From Dehalococcoidia bacterium (lineage in GTDB: Bacteria > Chloroflexota > Dehalococcoidia > UBA2979): a stretch of DNA of 7,316 nucleotides. The stretch's first letter is position 1, and each line of letters begins with the position of its first letter. Shown piece after piece: positions 1 through 6,191 of the stretch. A program made the position numbers and the translations under genes. The notes under the pieces were generated by a model. The model was not told where the DNA came from. It ran no database searches and was given only the letters and a program-made list of their open reading frames with translations. Where the stretch lies: assembly GCA_023228765.1 (NCBI GenBank), contig JALOAM010000154.1, forward strand, positions 1-7,316, read 5' to 3'.

Positions 1-2
1 GC

Positions 3-185
3 GGCGGCTACGGCCTGCTAGACCGGGTGCTGTCGCACGGCTCATCGGTGTGGGTGACGAGCGGTGGAACGTTCACGGGCTACACCGTGGGCGCCCCGGC
101 CTTCGTGAACGCGGCCTTCACGACCCTGTTCCCGACAGGCGTGGACGCCGGCACGCGGCTGGTCGTAGTCCACGCCTCGGACTAG
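3..185 (+). CDS. C-terminal end of an unrecognised, probably exported protein (5' truncated by window)
   Basis: Frame 3 is open from the window edge to a TAG at 183-185 and gives 60 residues. The translation is small-residue and hydrophobic rich (GGTFTGYTVGAPAFVNAAFT, later GTRLVVVHASD). This composition is typical of the last beta-strands of a secreted or cell-surface domain. I do not recognise the family. No start is visible because the gene enters from the left. A perfect 12-bp hairpin follows 28 bases after the stop, which supports this being a real gene end. A second open frame over the same bases (from 50) runs on into the recombinase tail but is an out-of-frame shadow here. What is seen: open frame, stop and hairpin. 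The surface location is inference only. Confidence 0.55.
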   Translation, partial: GGYGLLDRVLSHGSSVWVTSGGTFTGYTVGAPAFVNAAFTTLFPTGVDAGTRLVVVHASD

Positions 186-213
186 CCGAGGCGCCTCGGA
201 CGTGCGCTTCGCC

Positions 214-241
214 GAGAGGCCCGCCGGGTGGCGGGCCTCTC
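214..241 (+). terminator. Strong intrinsic-type hairpin after the left-edge gene
   Basis: A perfect 12-bp GC-rich inverted repeat (GAGAGGCCCGCC / GGCGGGCCTCTC) has a 4-base GGGT loop and lies 28 bases past the stop at 185. The downstream tract (TCGTCC) is not a T-run, so it is a terminator-like hairpin rather than a canonical rho-independent terminator. It is symmetrical and could serve either strand. It also marks the boundary between the left-edge gene and the mobile-element debris. Confidence 0.65.
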
Positions 242-310
242 TCGTCCGCCCACGTCGCAAGACCTCTCCGTGAGGGGGTGACGCATGCCCATCCTCGAAG
301 CCTCCGGCAC

Positions 311-598
311 CGGGCGGCCGACGACACGAGGCGCGTACGGGAACTCGTCCACCTCTGGACACACGAGGGCATCACGCCTGAACGGCGACGGGAACTGGTG
401 GAAGAGGTGTTCGAGCGAATCGAGTTGGACCGGTCCGGCATCCGGACCGTGCTGCCTCGTCCCCAATACCGACCGCTGTTCGCGGTGGTGGGGAATGGTC
501 GGGGAGGCGGGACATTTTCCGCCTCACCTCCGACGATCAGTCGTGTCCAGGTCCTCGGCGTTACGGAGTTCGTCGAGCGGTTGGGTGAGGCGGGGTGA
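311..598 (+). pseudogene. Serine site-specific recombinase, C-terminal remnant
   Basis: Frame 2 from about 311 reads a charged helical segment (VRELVHLWTHEGITPERRRE), then LVEEVFERIELD, then VLPRPQYRPLFAVVG, ending at TGA 596-598. The pattern 'ERRELL..hhe.I.hD....v.P.P.yRPLF' is the C-terminal end of serine recombinases of the resolvase/large-recombinase family. In these the coiled-coil and last domain end in a basic RPLF-type strand. The catalytic resolvase domain with its nucleophilic serine, and the zinc-ribbon part, are absent; only about 95 residues remain. No credible start exists. An ATG at 285 is in another frame, so a frameshift near 305-311 or a deletion junction is possible. It is a relic of an integrated phage or element and cannot recombine DNA. 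The family call is from pattern recognition of a short segment. Confidence 0.6.
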
Positions 599-604
599 GG
601 CTGA

Positions 605-1378
605 CCGGCGGAACCTTTCACCATCCCCCACCGCACGCCGGCCGACCGCGTAGCCGTGGTCGAGCAGTTGCGGCGGTTGCGCATGACGAGCACGCAGATC
701 GCTGCCCGGCTGGGCATGGCCCTCTCAACAGTGACCGTGATCCTCAAGCGGATCGGACTGCATCGACTCTCGCGGCTGGAACCGCCCGAGCCGCCCAACC
801 GCTACGAGCGTCGCCATGCGGGGGAACTCCTGCATATCGACGTGAAGAAGCTAGGGCGGATCGGACGCCCCGGACACCGCGTGAATGGCGACCGCCGCAC
901 ACGCTCGCGAGGCATCGGCTGGGAGTACGTGCACGTATGCGTCGACGACGCGACGCGGATCGCCTATGTCGAGGTGCTCGACGACGAGACAGCCCAGCGC
1001 GCGGTGGGCTTCCTGCGCCGCGCCGTCGCCTACTTCGCGACGCTCGGGGTGCGTGTGCGCGCGGTGCTTACCGACAACGGCAGTCCCTACGTCTCGCGCC
1101 TGCATGCCCAGACCTGCCAGGCGCTCGGACTGCGGCATCTCCGCACTCAACCCTACCGCCCCCGCACGAACGGCAAGGCGGAGCGCTTCATCCGCACGAT
1201 GCTCTCGGAGTGGGCTTACGCCGCGACCTACCGCGACTCTGCCCACCGGCACACCGCGCTCTCCCCCTGGCTCGTCTTCTACAATCAGCATCGTCCACAC
1301 GGCGCCCTCAGCCACCGGACACCAGCGGACCGGCTACGCCGGCTCACCCTGAACAACGTTCTTGGGATCTACAGCTAG
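605..1378 (+). mobile_element. IS481-family insertion sequence remnant, left end missing
   Basis: The element is recognised only through its transposase. The C-terminal end of the transposase is intact and stops at 1376-1378. Homology begins abruptly around 626-640 (PHRTPADRV), where a full-length IS481 transposase would have roughly 80 further residues upstream. In-frame stops lie at 596-598 and 602-604. I could not pair terminal inverted repeats: nothing after 1378 matches a sequence before 605. The element is therefore probably non-autonomous or dead, abutting the recombinase tail with almost no spacer. Confidence 0.6.
656..1378 (+). CDS. IS481-family DDE transposase, N-terminally truncated
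   Basis: A 240-residue frame starts at GTG 656, with homologous sequence extending upstream to about 626 without a start codon. Order: a helix-turn-helix (STQIAARLGMALSTVTVILK, about residues 11-31), the linker EPPEPPNRYER, then an RNase H-fold integrase core. The catalytic triad is visible: D62 in LLHIDVKKLG, D140 in VLTDNGSPYV, E176 in TNGKAERFIR. The D140-E176 spacing (35 intervening residues) is the D,D(35)E signature of IS481/IS3-type enzymes. The C-terminus (NNVLGIYS) is the usual IS481 end. Full-length relatives are about 310-330 residues with a first HTH domain that is absent here. The core looks intact, but without the first DNA-binding domain transposition is unlikely. There is no recognisable ribosome binding site before 656. 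Confidence 0.85.
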   Translation: MVEQLRRLRMTSTQIAARLGMALSTVTVILKRIGLHRLSRLEPPEPPNRYERRHAGELLHIDVKKLGRIGRPGHRVNGDRRTRSRGIGWEYVHVCVDDATRIAYVEVLDDETAQRAVGFLRRAVAYFATLGVRVRAVLTDNGSPYVSRLHAQTCQALGLRHLRTQPYRPRTNGKAERFIRTMLSEWAYAATYRDSAHRHTALSPWLVFYNQHRPHGALSHRTPADRLRRLTLNNVLGIYS

Positions 1379-1523
1379 AGGGCCTGACCTGGGCACCTTC
1401 GGCAGATCGGGCGGGCGCGGGTGCACACCGGCGCCACCAGCCCTTGTCGAGTGACTACCATCGCTCCGAACCGGCGCCGTGTTCTTCGCCGCCCGCAACG
1501 ATCGGCAGACCCCCGTGGGCCAG
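1379..1523 (+). other. Short intergenic region between IS481 remnant and NERD-helicase
   Basis: These 145 bases hold no supported gene, no matching IS terminal repeat and no convincing promoter. The first part would contain the right end of the IS481 element. The helicase frame is open back to a GTG at 1479, so part of this stretch could be coding if that start is used. Confidence 0.4.
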
Positions 1524-2051
1524 ATGTTCCCCGAGCGGCTCCCGGCCCGCCTGCGCGACGACCGCTCGCGACGTGCCGAGGTGCGCGTCTTCGACGCCCT
1601 CGCCGAGGCGCCGGCGGGCTGGCGCGTGTTCCACAGCGTCGCCTGGCTGAGCCGCGACCAGACGGGTGACCTGCGTGACGGGGAGGCAGACTTCGTCATC
1701 GTGCACCCCTCGTATGGGCTGCGCGTCGTCGAGGTGAAAGGCGGGGGCATCGAGGTCGACGGGCGCTCGGGGCAGTGGTGGAGCATCGACGCCGCCGGCG
1801 AGCAGCACGCCATCCATGACCCGTTCGCGCAGGCCGCGCGGAGCAAGCACGCGCTGGTCGCTAAGGTGCGCGAACTGCCGGGGTTCCGCGACCAATGGAT
1901 CCCGGCGGCCCACTGGCCTTCCCCGACCTGGGCCGCGTCAACGTGCCGACCGGCGCGCATGCACCTCTGGAGATCGTCATCACCGGCGACGACCTGCCCC
2001 GCGTGCCTGCCCGCATCGACGAGATCCTGCGCAACGCGCACGCCTCGATGA
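1524..2051 (+). CDS. NERD nuclease-domain piece of the split helicase gene
   Basis: As it stands this frame (GTG 1479, GTG 1515 or ATG 1524 to TGA 2049-2051) encodes the NERD domain through KVRELPGF and WIPAAH. After about 1913 it leaves the homologous frame, and the last ~45 residues (arginine, serine and proline rich) are nonsense. The nuclease residues D56, E70 and K72 lie inside the intact part. If translated, the product would be a stand-alone NERD domain with a junk tail. The best reading is the 5' part of one gene continuing in frame 2. Confidence 0.7.
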   Translation: MFPERLPARLRDDRSRRAEVRVFDALAEAPAGWRVFHSVAWLSRDQTGDLRDGEADFVIVHPSYGLRVVEVKGGGIEVDGRSGQWWSIDAAGEQHAIHDPFAQAARSKHALVAKVRELPGFRDQWIPAAHWPSPTWAASTCRPARMHLWRSSSPATTCPACLPASTRSCATRTPR

Positions 2052-3164
2052 CCGGGTTCGGCGGGGCCCAGGCTGCCGAGATCGAACGGCTGCTCGCGCC
2101 TCGGGTACGGGTGAAGGCCCCGCTCGCGGTGCAGGCGCGCGAGGCCGACCGGGAGATCCTGACGCTCACCGAAGGGCAGTTCAACGTGCTCGGATTGCTC
2201 TCGAGGCTGCGTCGCGTTGCCGTCAGCGGTGCGGCCGGCAGCGGGAAGTCGCTGCTCGCGGCGGAGCAGGCGCGACGCCTCGCTGCCCAAGGGCTGCGCA
2301 CGCTCTTCCTCTGCTTCAACCGCCCGCTGGCAGACGCGCTGACCGCCGGCCTGGAGGGCGACGAGCACCTCCGTGTCCACACCTTCTACGACTTCTGCCA
2401 CCGCATGGCGCAGGAGGCGGACCTGCTCCCGGACGAGTTCATCGAGGAGCGCCCGCCCGAGTTCTTCGAGCGCCTGCCGGATCTGCTCCTGGAGGCGCTG
2501 CAGGCGCTCCCTGAGACGCGGTTCGACGCGGTCGTCGTCGACGAGGGGCAGGACTTCGAGGCGGACTGGTGGTCGCTCGTCGAACTGGGGCTGGCCGACC
2601 CCACGGAGGGCATCCTCTACGTTGTCCATGGCGACGCCCAGCGCGTGACGGCGGGCGCGAGCACGCTCCCCGCCGACCTGGCGCCCATCCCGCTCGGGGA
2701 GAACCTGCGGAACACGCAGACGATCCACGCAGCCGCCTCGACGTTCGCCGGGACAGCGAGCACTCCGATGGGCCCAGAGGGGCGACCGGTTGACCTCGTG
2801 GAACTGGAACCGGGCAGCGATCTCGTCGGGACGCTGTCGCGCGTCCTCCACCGCCTCATCCGAGACGAGCAGTTCCGCCCCGAGGAGATCGTCATCCTGT
2901 CCGGGCGCGGCCAGAAGACCACCGCGCTCGCCAGCGTGGAGCGCATCGGCGCCTACCGCTGCAGCGGCCTCCCCGTCACCCCCGGCGCCGTCGCCGTCGA
3001 CACGATCCGGCGTTTCAAGGGCCTCGACAGTCGCGTGGTCGTCCTCGTCGAGGTGGACCACCTGCTGGAGTCACCCGAACTCCTCTACGTCGGCATCACA
3101 CGAGCGCGGGCACCTCGTGGTGGTGGGGGGCAGCGCCAACGCTGGCCGCGCTGCGCTGCGCTGA
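1524..3164 (+). pseudogene. NERD-domain nuclease / superfamily I helicase, split by two frameshifts
   Basis: Rebuilt, this is one protein of about 547 residues. The N-terminal NERD nuclease-related domain carries the PD-(D/E)XK-type residues D56 (GEADFVIV), E70 and K72 (VVEVKGG). Then come a Walker A (GAAGSGKS, about 236-243), Walker B (VVVDEGQD, 337-344), a GENLRNTQTIH segment, motif V (VDTIRRFKGLDS) and motif VI (LLYVGITRAR, near 521-529). The layout matches NERD-UvrD-like helicases, which couple ATP-driven unwinding to a predicted DNA nuclease in the cytoplasm. The frame moves 3 to 2 at 1911-1915 (one base missing) and 2 to 3 at 3110 (two bases missing). Elsewhere it is free of stops. ATG 1524 (MFPERLPARLRDD) fits the family start; GTG 1515 and GTG 1479 are in-frame alternatives. 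It converges on and overlaps mcrC. It is either a recent pseudogene or one gene with assembly indels. Confidence 0.85.
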
Positions 3165-3202
3165 GGTCGAGGAGTTCGGCCACGAGCAGGCGTGCGTCCT
3201 GA
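1895..3202 (+). CDS. Helicase-domain piece of the split NERD-helicase gene
   Basis: This frame is homologous from about LAFPDLGRVNVPTGAHAPLE (1913 on) and carries all the ATPase motifs: Walker A at 2228-2251, Walker B at 2531-2554, motif VI at 3083-3109. Its ATG at 1895 lies in sequence that is still the NERD frame, so that start is accidental. After 3110 the frame reads RGGGGQRQRWPRC and is nonsense. The true end is in frame 3 (HLVVVGGSANAGRAALR, stop TGA 3162-3164). The family relation is clear; separate translation is doubtful. Confidence 0.7.
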   Translation: MDPGGPLAFPDLGRVNVPTGAHAPLEIVITGDDLPRVPARIDEILRNAHASMTGFGGAQAAEIERLLAPRVRVKAPLAVQAREADREILTLTEGQFNVLGLLSRLRRVAVSGAAGSGKSLLAAEQARRLAAQGLRTLFLCFNRPLADALTAGLEGDEHLRVHTFYDFCHRMAQEADLLPDEFIEERPPEFFERLPDLLLEALQALPETRFDAVVVDEGQDFEADWWSLVELGLADPTEGILYVVHGDAQRVTAGASTLPADLAPIPLGENLRNTQTIHAAASTFAGTASTPMGPEGRPVDLVELEPGSDLVGTLSRVLHRLIRDEQFRPEEIVILSGRGQKTTALASVERIGAYRCSGLPVTPGAVAVDTIRRFKGLDSRVVVLVEVDHLLESPELLYVGITRARAPRGGGGQRQRWPRCAALRSRSSATSRRAS

Positions 3203-4443
3203 ATGTCGTGGTCCTCGATGGCCCGTTGCATCCTCACCAGGTCGACGCCTCGCAAGATCACGCTGCCCTTCGGCACGCCGCCGAGGGCGTCGCGCACGTT
3301 GATGCGCTGGTCTACCGTCATCCCTCCGAGCGCTGGGTAGAGGATGACCGAAGTCCGGCTGGCTCCGCCGAGCATGGCGTAGATCGCCAGTTGGTACAGC
3401 ATGTCCGCAGGCATGTTCCGCTCCCAGAGGTCGCGGTACTTTGCGTCGAAGAACTGCACCGGCTTGCCCTGCCGCAGCAGGGCGAAGTCCGGCCTTGGCG
3501 TCGGGTGCCGGCGGCGCTGCGGGTTCTGGTCCGGCGCGTACTCCATGACCTCGGTGAGGCGGTGTTCGTCTGCGAGGCTGTAGGAAGCGGGCAGGAACTC
3601 TTGGAGGAAGCGCGAGAGGAGGCGCTGGAAGAACTTGTTCATGTCGAAGAGGAAGCCCCGCACTCGGAGGTGGTCCTCATCTCCGGAAAGGGACAGTCCG
3701 GCGCCCTCCAGCAGGAGTCGGATCAGCGTGAGCGCTGGCGTGTAGTCCTGTGTGAGCCGACTGACGGCCCGCTCTGCGGCAGCGATATCGAGCCGCTTCG
3801 GCGAGACCAGCGCCACGTCCTCCGCCAGCTGCGCTGACAGGCGTCTCGCGGTGATGCGCAGGACAGGATCGCTCGCAAGGGCGGCCGAGTGCTCGAGCCC
3901 GGCGAGGAGCGCGCGGTTCAGGATGTTGTCCGCGAGGCGAGGGTGATGCACGCACGGAAGACCGGTTGTCAACTGCCCGGCGGTCCGCGCCAGCGTCTTG
4001 AAGTCGAGGCGACCCCGCGGGGATGCGAGGACCTCCGTGCGCGCTTCGTACCGACGGTGCAGCCCTCGACCGAAGAGTTCCTCAACCTCGTCGATGAGCT
4101 GGGCGACCAACAGGTCGACGAACAGGCGATCGCCTGTCGCGTACTGGCTCGGGTGCAGCAGGCTGAGGTCGCGTAGTCCGTACGCGTACCGGACGAGGGC
4201 GAGTAGCGTGCCCGGGGCGATCTTCGGTTGCACCGTGATCTGCAAGTCACCGAGCCTGACCCGGCCGACCCAGGAGGTCGCCTGGATCGCGAGGCCCTCT
4301 CGATGCTCGGTGACGATCAGGCGGTCGCCCGTGGCGAGGCTCGCGGCCACCGCTCTCGCGAGGGCGTCGAGGGACCGCTCCTTCAAGCGAGCGTCGGTGG
4401 AGCCGACCTCACCCCACTCGGTGAGATCGATGCGGACGGTCAT
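3085..4443 (-). CDS. mcrC: McrC-family restriction endonuclease subunit
   Basis: This intact 452-residue protein is the nuclease partner of McrB in type IV (modification-dependent) restriction. McrC binds the McrB hexamer, stimulates its GTPase and cuts DNA. The N-terminal McrC fold is recognisable (SWVGRVRLGDLQITVQPKI, about 57-75). A helical middle follows (RGRLDFKTLARTAGQ, LADNILNRALLAGL). The C-terminal PD-(D/E)XK domain has D319 (PRPDFALL), D333 and K335 (FFDAKYRDLW), and the helix MLYQLAIYAML. ATG 4441-4443 overlaps the mcrB stop as ATGA, indicating translational coupling. The last ~25 residues (after LLVAELLDLS) are proline/arginine rich and antisense to helicase motif VI, so they are probably not conserved. 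Restoring the two bases missing at 3110 would end the protein at a TGA opposite 3096-3098 instead. This is the only unbroken defence gene in the window. Confidence 0.92.
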   Translation of the reverse strand: MTVRIDLTEWGEVGSTDARLKERSLDALARAVAASLATGDRLIVTEHREGLAIQATSWVGRVRLGDLQITVQPKIAPGTLLALVRYAYGLRDLSLLHPSQYATGDRLFVDLLVAQLIDEVEELFGRGLHRRYEARTEVLASPRGRLDFKTLARTAGQLTTGLPCVHHPRLADNILNRALLAGLEHSAALASDPVLRITARRLSAQLAEDVALVSPKRLDIAAAERAVSRLTQDYTPALTLIRLLLEGAGLSLSGDEDHLRVRGFLFDMNKFFQRLLSRFLQEFLPASYSLADEHRLTEVMEYAPDQNPQRRRHPTPRPDFALLRQGKPVQFFDAKYRDLWERNMPADMLYQLAIYAMLGGASRTSVILYPALGGMTVDQRINVRDALGGVPKGSVILRGVDLVRMQRAIEDHDIQDARLLVAELLDLSAAQRGQRWRCPPPPRGARARVMPT

Positions 4444-6191
4444 CCGAGCGGCGCAGAAACGTCGTCATCGGACGCGGTGAGATCGGGGTCATCCTCGCCA
4501 TCGTCCTCGTCGTCCTCCTCGGTCACGGCATCCGCCTCGCCGGCCATGGCCTGCTCGGAGGCGGTCAGGTCGGGATCGACCTCCAGGAGGGCGGCCAGCA
4601 ATTCATGCCGGCGTGAGGGCTCGAAGAGGTCGGCATCAATGCGTTGCTCCTCCACCTTGACGATGGTCTCGCCGAGGATGGACCGCAGTGCGGTGTAGTC
4701 CTCGTAGCAGTACTCCTCGATCAGCGGAATGATGTCGTCGTGGACGGCCTGCACGAGTCGGTCCAGGTCGCTGATCGGCTTGCCCTGGTGCATCAGGTAG
4801 GAGTGGCCGATCTGCAGATTGCGGGCGTCTCTGGTCACGTGCTGGCGGATGCGGGCGTTCAGTGCGGTGAGCCACGGGCCCAGCGGCAGCCCCTGCACCA
4901 CCGCGCTGCCGAGGACACTCGGGTCTGGCATCAGTTCCACAAATGCGAAGCGACGACGGAGGGCCGTATCCAGCAACGCGATAGACCGATCCGCGGTGTT
5001 CATGGTGCCGACGATGAACACGTTCTTCGGGACGGAAAAGGACTCTCGGCTGAGCGGTAGCGTGACCTGCTTGCCGCGCTTGTCCGCCTCCAACAGGGTG
5101 ATGAGTTCGCCCAGGATGCGGGGGATGTCGCCTCGGTTGATCTCATCGATGAGCAGGTTGTGATCGACCTCCGGGTGCGCTCGCGCACGCTGACAGAGGC
5201 GCTTGAAGACGCCGTCGGTCAGTTCATAGGTGAGTACGCCGTTGCGGACCACGGGGCGGTAGCCCTCGATGAAGTCCTCGTAGCCGTACCCCGGGTGGAA
5301 GGTACATGCTTCGATGGCCACCGCCTCGCCGGATGTCAGTGCCGACTGCTCCTCGAGCCGCAGCGCGCGCCAGGGACGTCGGTGGTGGCTGCGCGCCGCG
5401 AGTTCTTGGACGGCGCGTTCGCCGTGGTAGGTCTTACCCGTACCGGGCGGGCCGTACAGGATCACCTGCCCCTTGCGGCGCAGCGCTCGCTCCACGCGGG
5501 CGAGCACTCCGGTCAGCGGTTCGAGGGGAGCCTCCGGCGCACCGCCGTCGTTGCCAGCGGGTAGCGGCGGGTTTGAGGGATCGAGCAGACGTTCCTCGAC
5601 GGTGACGAGGTTCAATGGCTTTCCGAGTTGCTTCACGGTCGTGAGCTTGGCCTCCGGGTCGGGCAGCGGCCACTCTGAGGTGTCGATCCACCGCACTGGA
5701 CGCCGGTGCCCGAATCCCTGGCGCGGCTCGAAGTAGTAGTCGCCCGCCAGTTCGCCGATTCCGAGGACTGTGTTCCCGGCTCCCGCGACGATAATGTCCC
5801 CCTGCTTCATCGCCGTCATGAAGTTGAACAGTTGCTGGGTGCCTCGGGTAAGCGCGACCTTCGATTCATGCAGGTGTTCGATGCGGCCGCGCAGCTCTTC
5901 CTTGCCCTCCCGGGTAGCCGCGATGTCGGAGAGGTCGCCCACTTCCCAGCCCACGGCCAGTAGCCGCCGTCCCGCATCCCCGGCCATTCGGCGCCCGGAC
6001 TGCCAGCGGGGCCGGTGCCCACTCGCCAGTAGCTTCGGGTACCGCCATTGACGTACACGAGGAGGCGGCAGAACCGCCCGAGGGGGATGCCGAGTTCCTG
6101 CGCAATCCGCGCGTGCGCTCCTCCGATGACGTACCGGCCGCCGTGGGGGGGAACCTGGAGCAGGCGGATCAGTTGGTACTACTGCCACCAC
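4440..6191 (-). CDS. McrB AAA+ motor-containing open frame (C-terminal piece)
   Basis: This frame is open from GTG 6189-6191, overlapping the TAG of the upstream piece, to TGA 4440-4442. The first ~78 residues (arginine and proline rich, out of the homologous frame) are probably not a real domain. Homology begins at AVGWEVGDLSDIAATREGKE (from 5957). An internal ATG at 5985-5987 (MAGDAGRRLLAVGW) is a more credible restart. All AAA+ motifs and the EVE-like domain lie in this piece, so a shortened but motor-competent McrB could in principle be made. Short McrB forms are known in E. coli, where McrBs arises from internal initiation; applying that here is speculation. Confidence 0.7.
   Translation of the reverse strand: MVAVVPTDPPAPGSPPRRPVRHRRSARADCAGTRHPPRAVLPPPRVRQWRYPKLLASGHRPRWQSGRRMAGDAGRRLLAVGWEVGDLSDIAATREGKEELRGRIEHLHESKVALTRGTQQLFNFMTAMKQGDIIVAGAGNTVLGIGELAGDYYFEPRQGFGHRRPVRWIDTSEWPLPDPEAKLTTVKQLGKPLNLVTVEERLLDPSNPPLPAGNDGGAPEAPLEPLTGVLARVERALRRKGQVILYGPPGTGKTYHGERAVQELAARSHHRRPWRALRLEEQSALTSGEAVAIEACTFHPGYGYEDFIEGYRPVVRNGVLTYELTDGVFKRLCQRARAHPEVDHNLLIDEINRGDIPRILGELITLLEADKRGKQVTLPLSRESFSVPKNVFIVGTMNTADRSIALLDTALRRRFAFVELMPDPSVLGSAVVQGLPLGPWLTALNARIRQHVTRDARNLQIGHSYLMHQGKPISDLDRLVQAVHDDIIPLIEEYCYEDYTALRSILGETIVKVEEQRIDADLFEPSRRHELLAALLEVDPDLTASEQAMAGEADAVTEEDDEDDGEDDPDLTASDDDVSAPLG
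4470..4577 (-). repeat. Duplicated DPDLTAS motif flanking an acidic run at the McrB C-terminus
   Basis: DPDLTAS is encoded at 4577-4557 and again at 4490-4470, 87 bases apart start to start. The 21-base copies differ at about four positions. Between them lies an Asp/Glu run (TEEDDEDDGEDD). This is an internal duplication or a low-complexity acidic tail following the motor domain. Confidence 0.75.
5955..5962 (-). other. Single-base deletion (frameshift) in mcrB
   Basis: On the minus strand the frame reads GGYW and then must shift to reach AVGWEVGDLSD. TAC TGG followed by GCC GTG GGC would need TGGGCC where the sequence has TGGCC. One G lost from a G-run explains the shift exactly and makes the total gene length divisible by three. 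Confidence 0.75.
6179..6181 (-). other. In-frame amber stop within mcrB
   Basis: The codons CAG TAG TAC sit inside one continuous homologous frame (FHGQWWQ, stop, YQLIRLLQVPP). Both sides are in the same frame, so this is a substitution, not an indel. TAG differs by one base from TGG, CAG and AAG. Confidence 0.7.

Noticed and set aside
182..466. Minus-strand small gene between the hairpin and recombinase tail
   Set aside because: It is antisense to the recognisable recombinase tail and its translation shows no domain.
595..1650. Plus-strand frame of 351 codons across the transposase
   Set aside because: Arg/Pro/Ala-rich shadow of the IS481 transposase frame. It crosses the transposase stop and has no domain.
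1905..1920. Programmed ribosomal frameshift in the NERD-helicase
   Set aside because: No slippery heptamer, stop codon or adjacent stem was found, and 5957 and 3110 also lack slippery sites.
1334..3061. Long minus-strand open frame of 575 codons opposite the helicase
   Set aside because: It is antisense to conserved helicase motifs, with Arg/Glu/Val-biased composition typical of high-GC shadow frames and no recognisable domain.
3208..3837. Plus-strand frame of 209 codons opposite mcrC
   Set aside because: Its Val/Glu/His-rich composition mirrors the mcrC codons. McrC motifs on the other strand are convincing.
6179..6181. Pyrrolysine or other amber recoding in McrB
   Set aside because: No recoding element or pyl gene is visible, and a frameshift 220 bases further on points to ordinary damage or sequence error.
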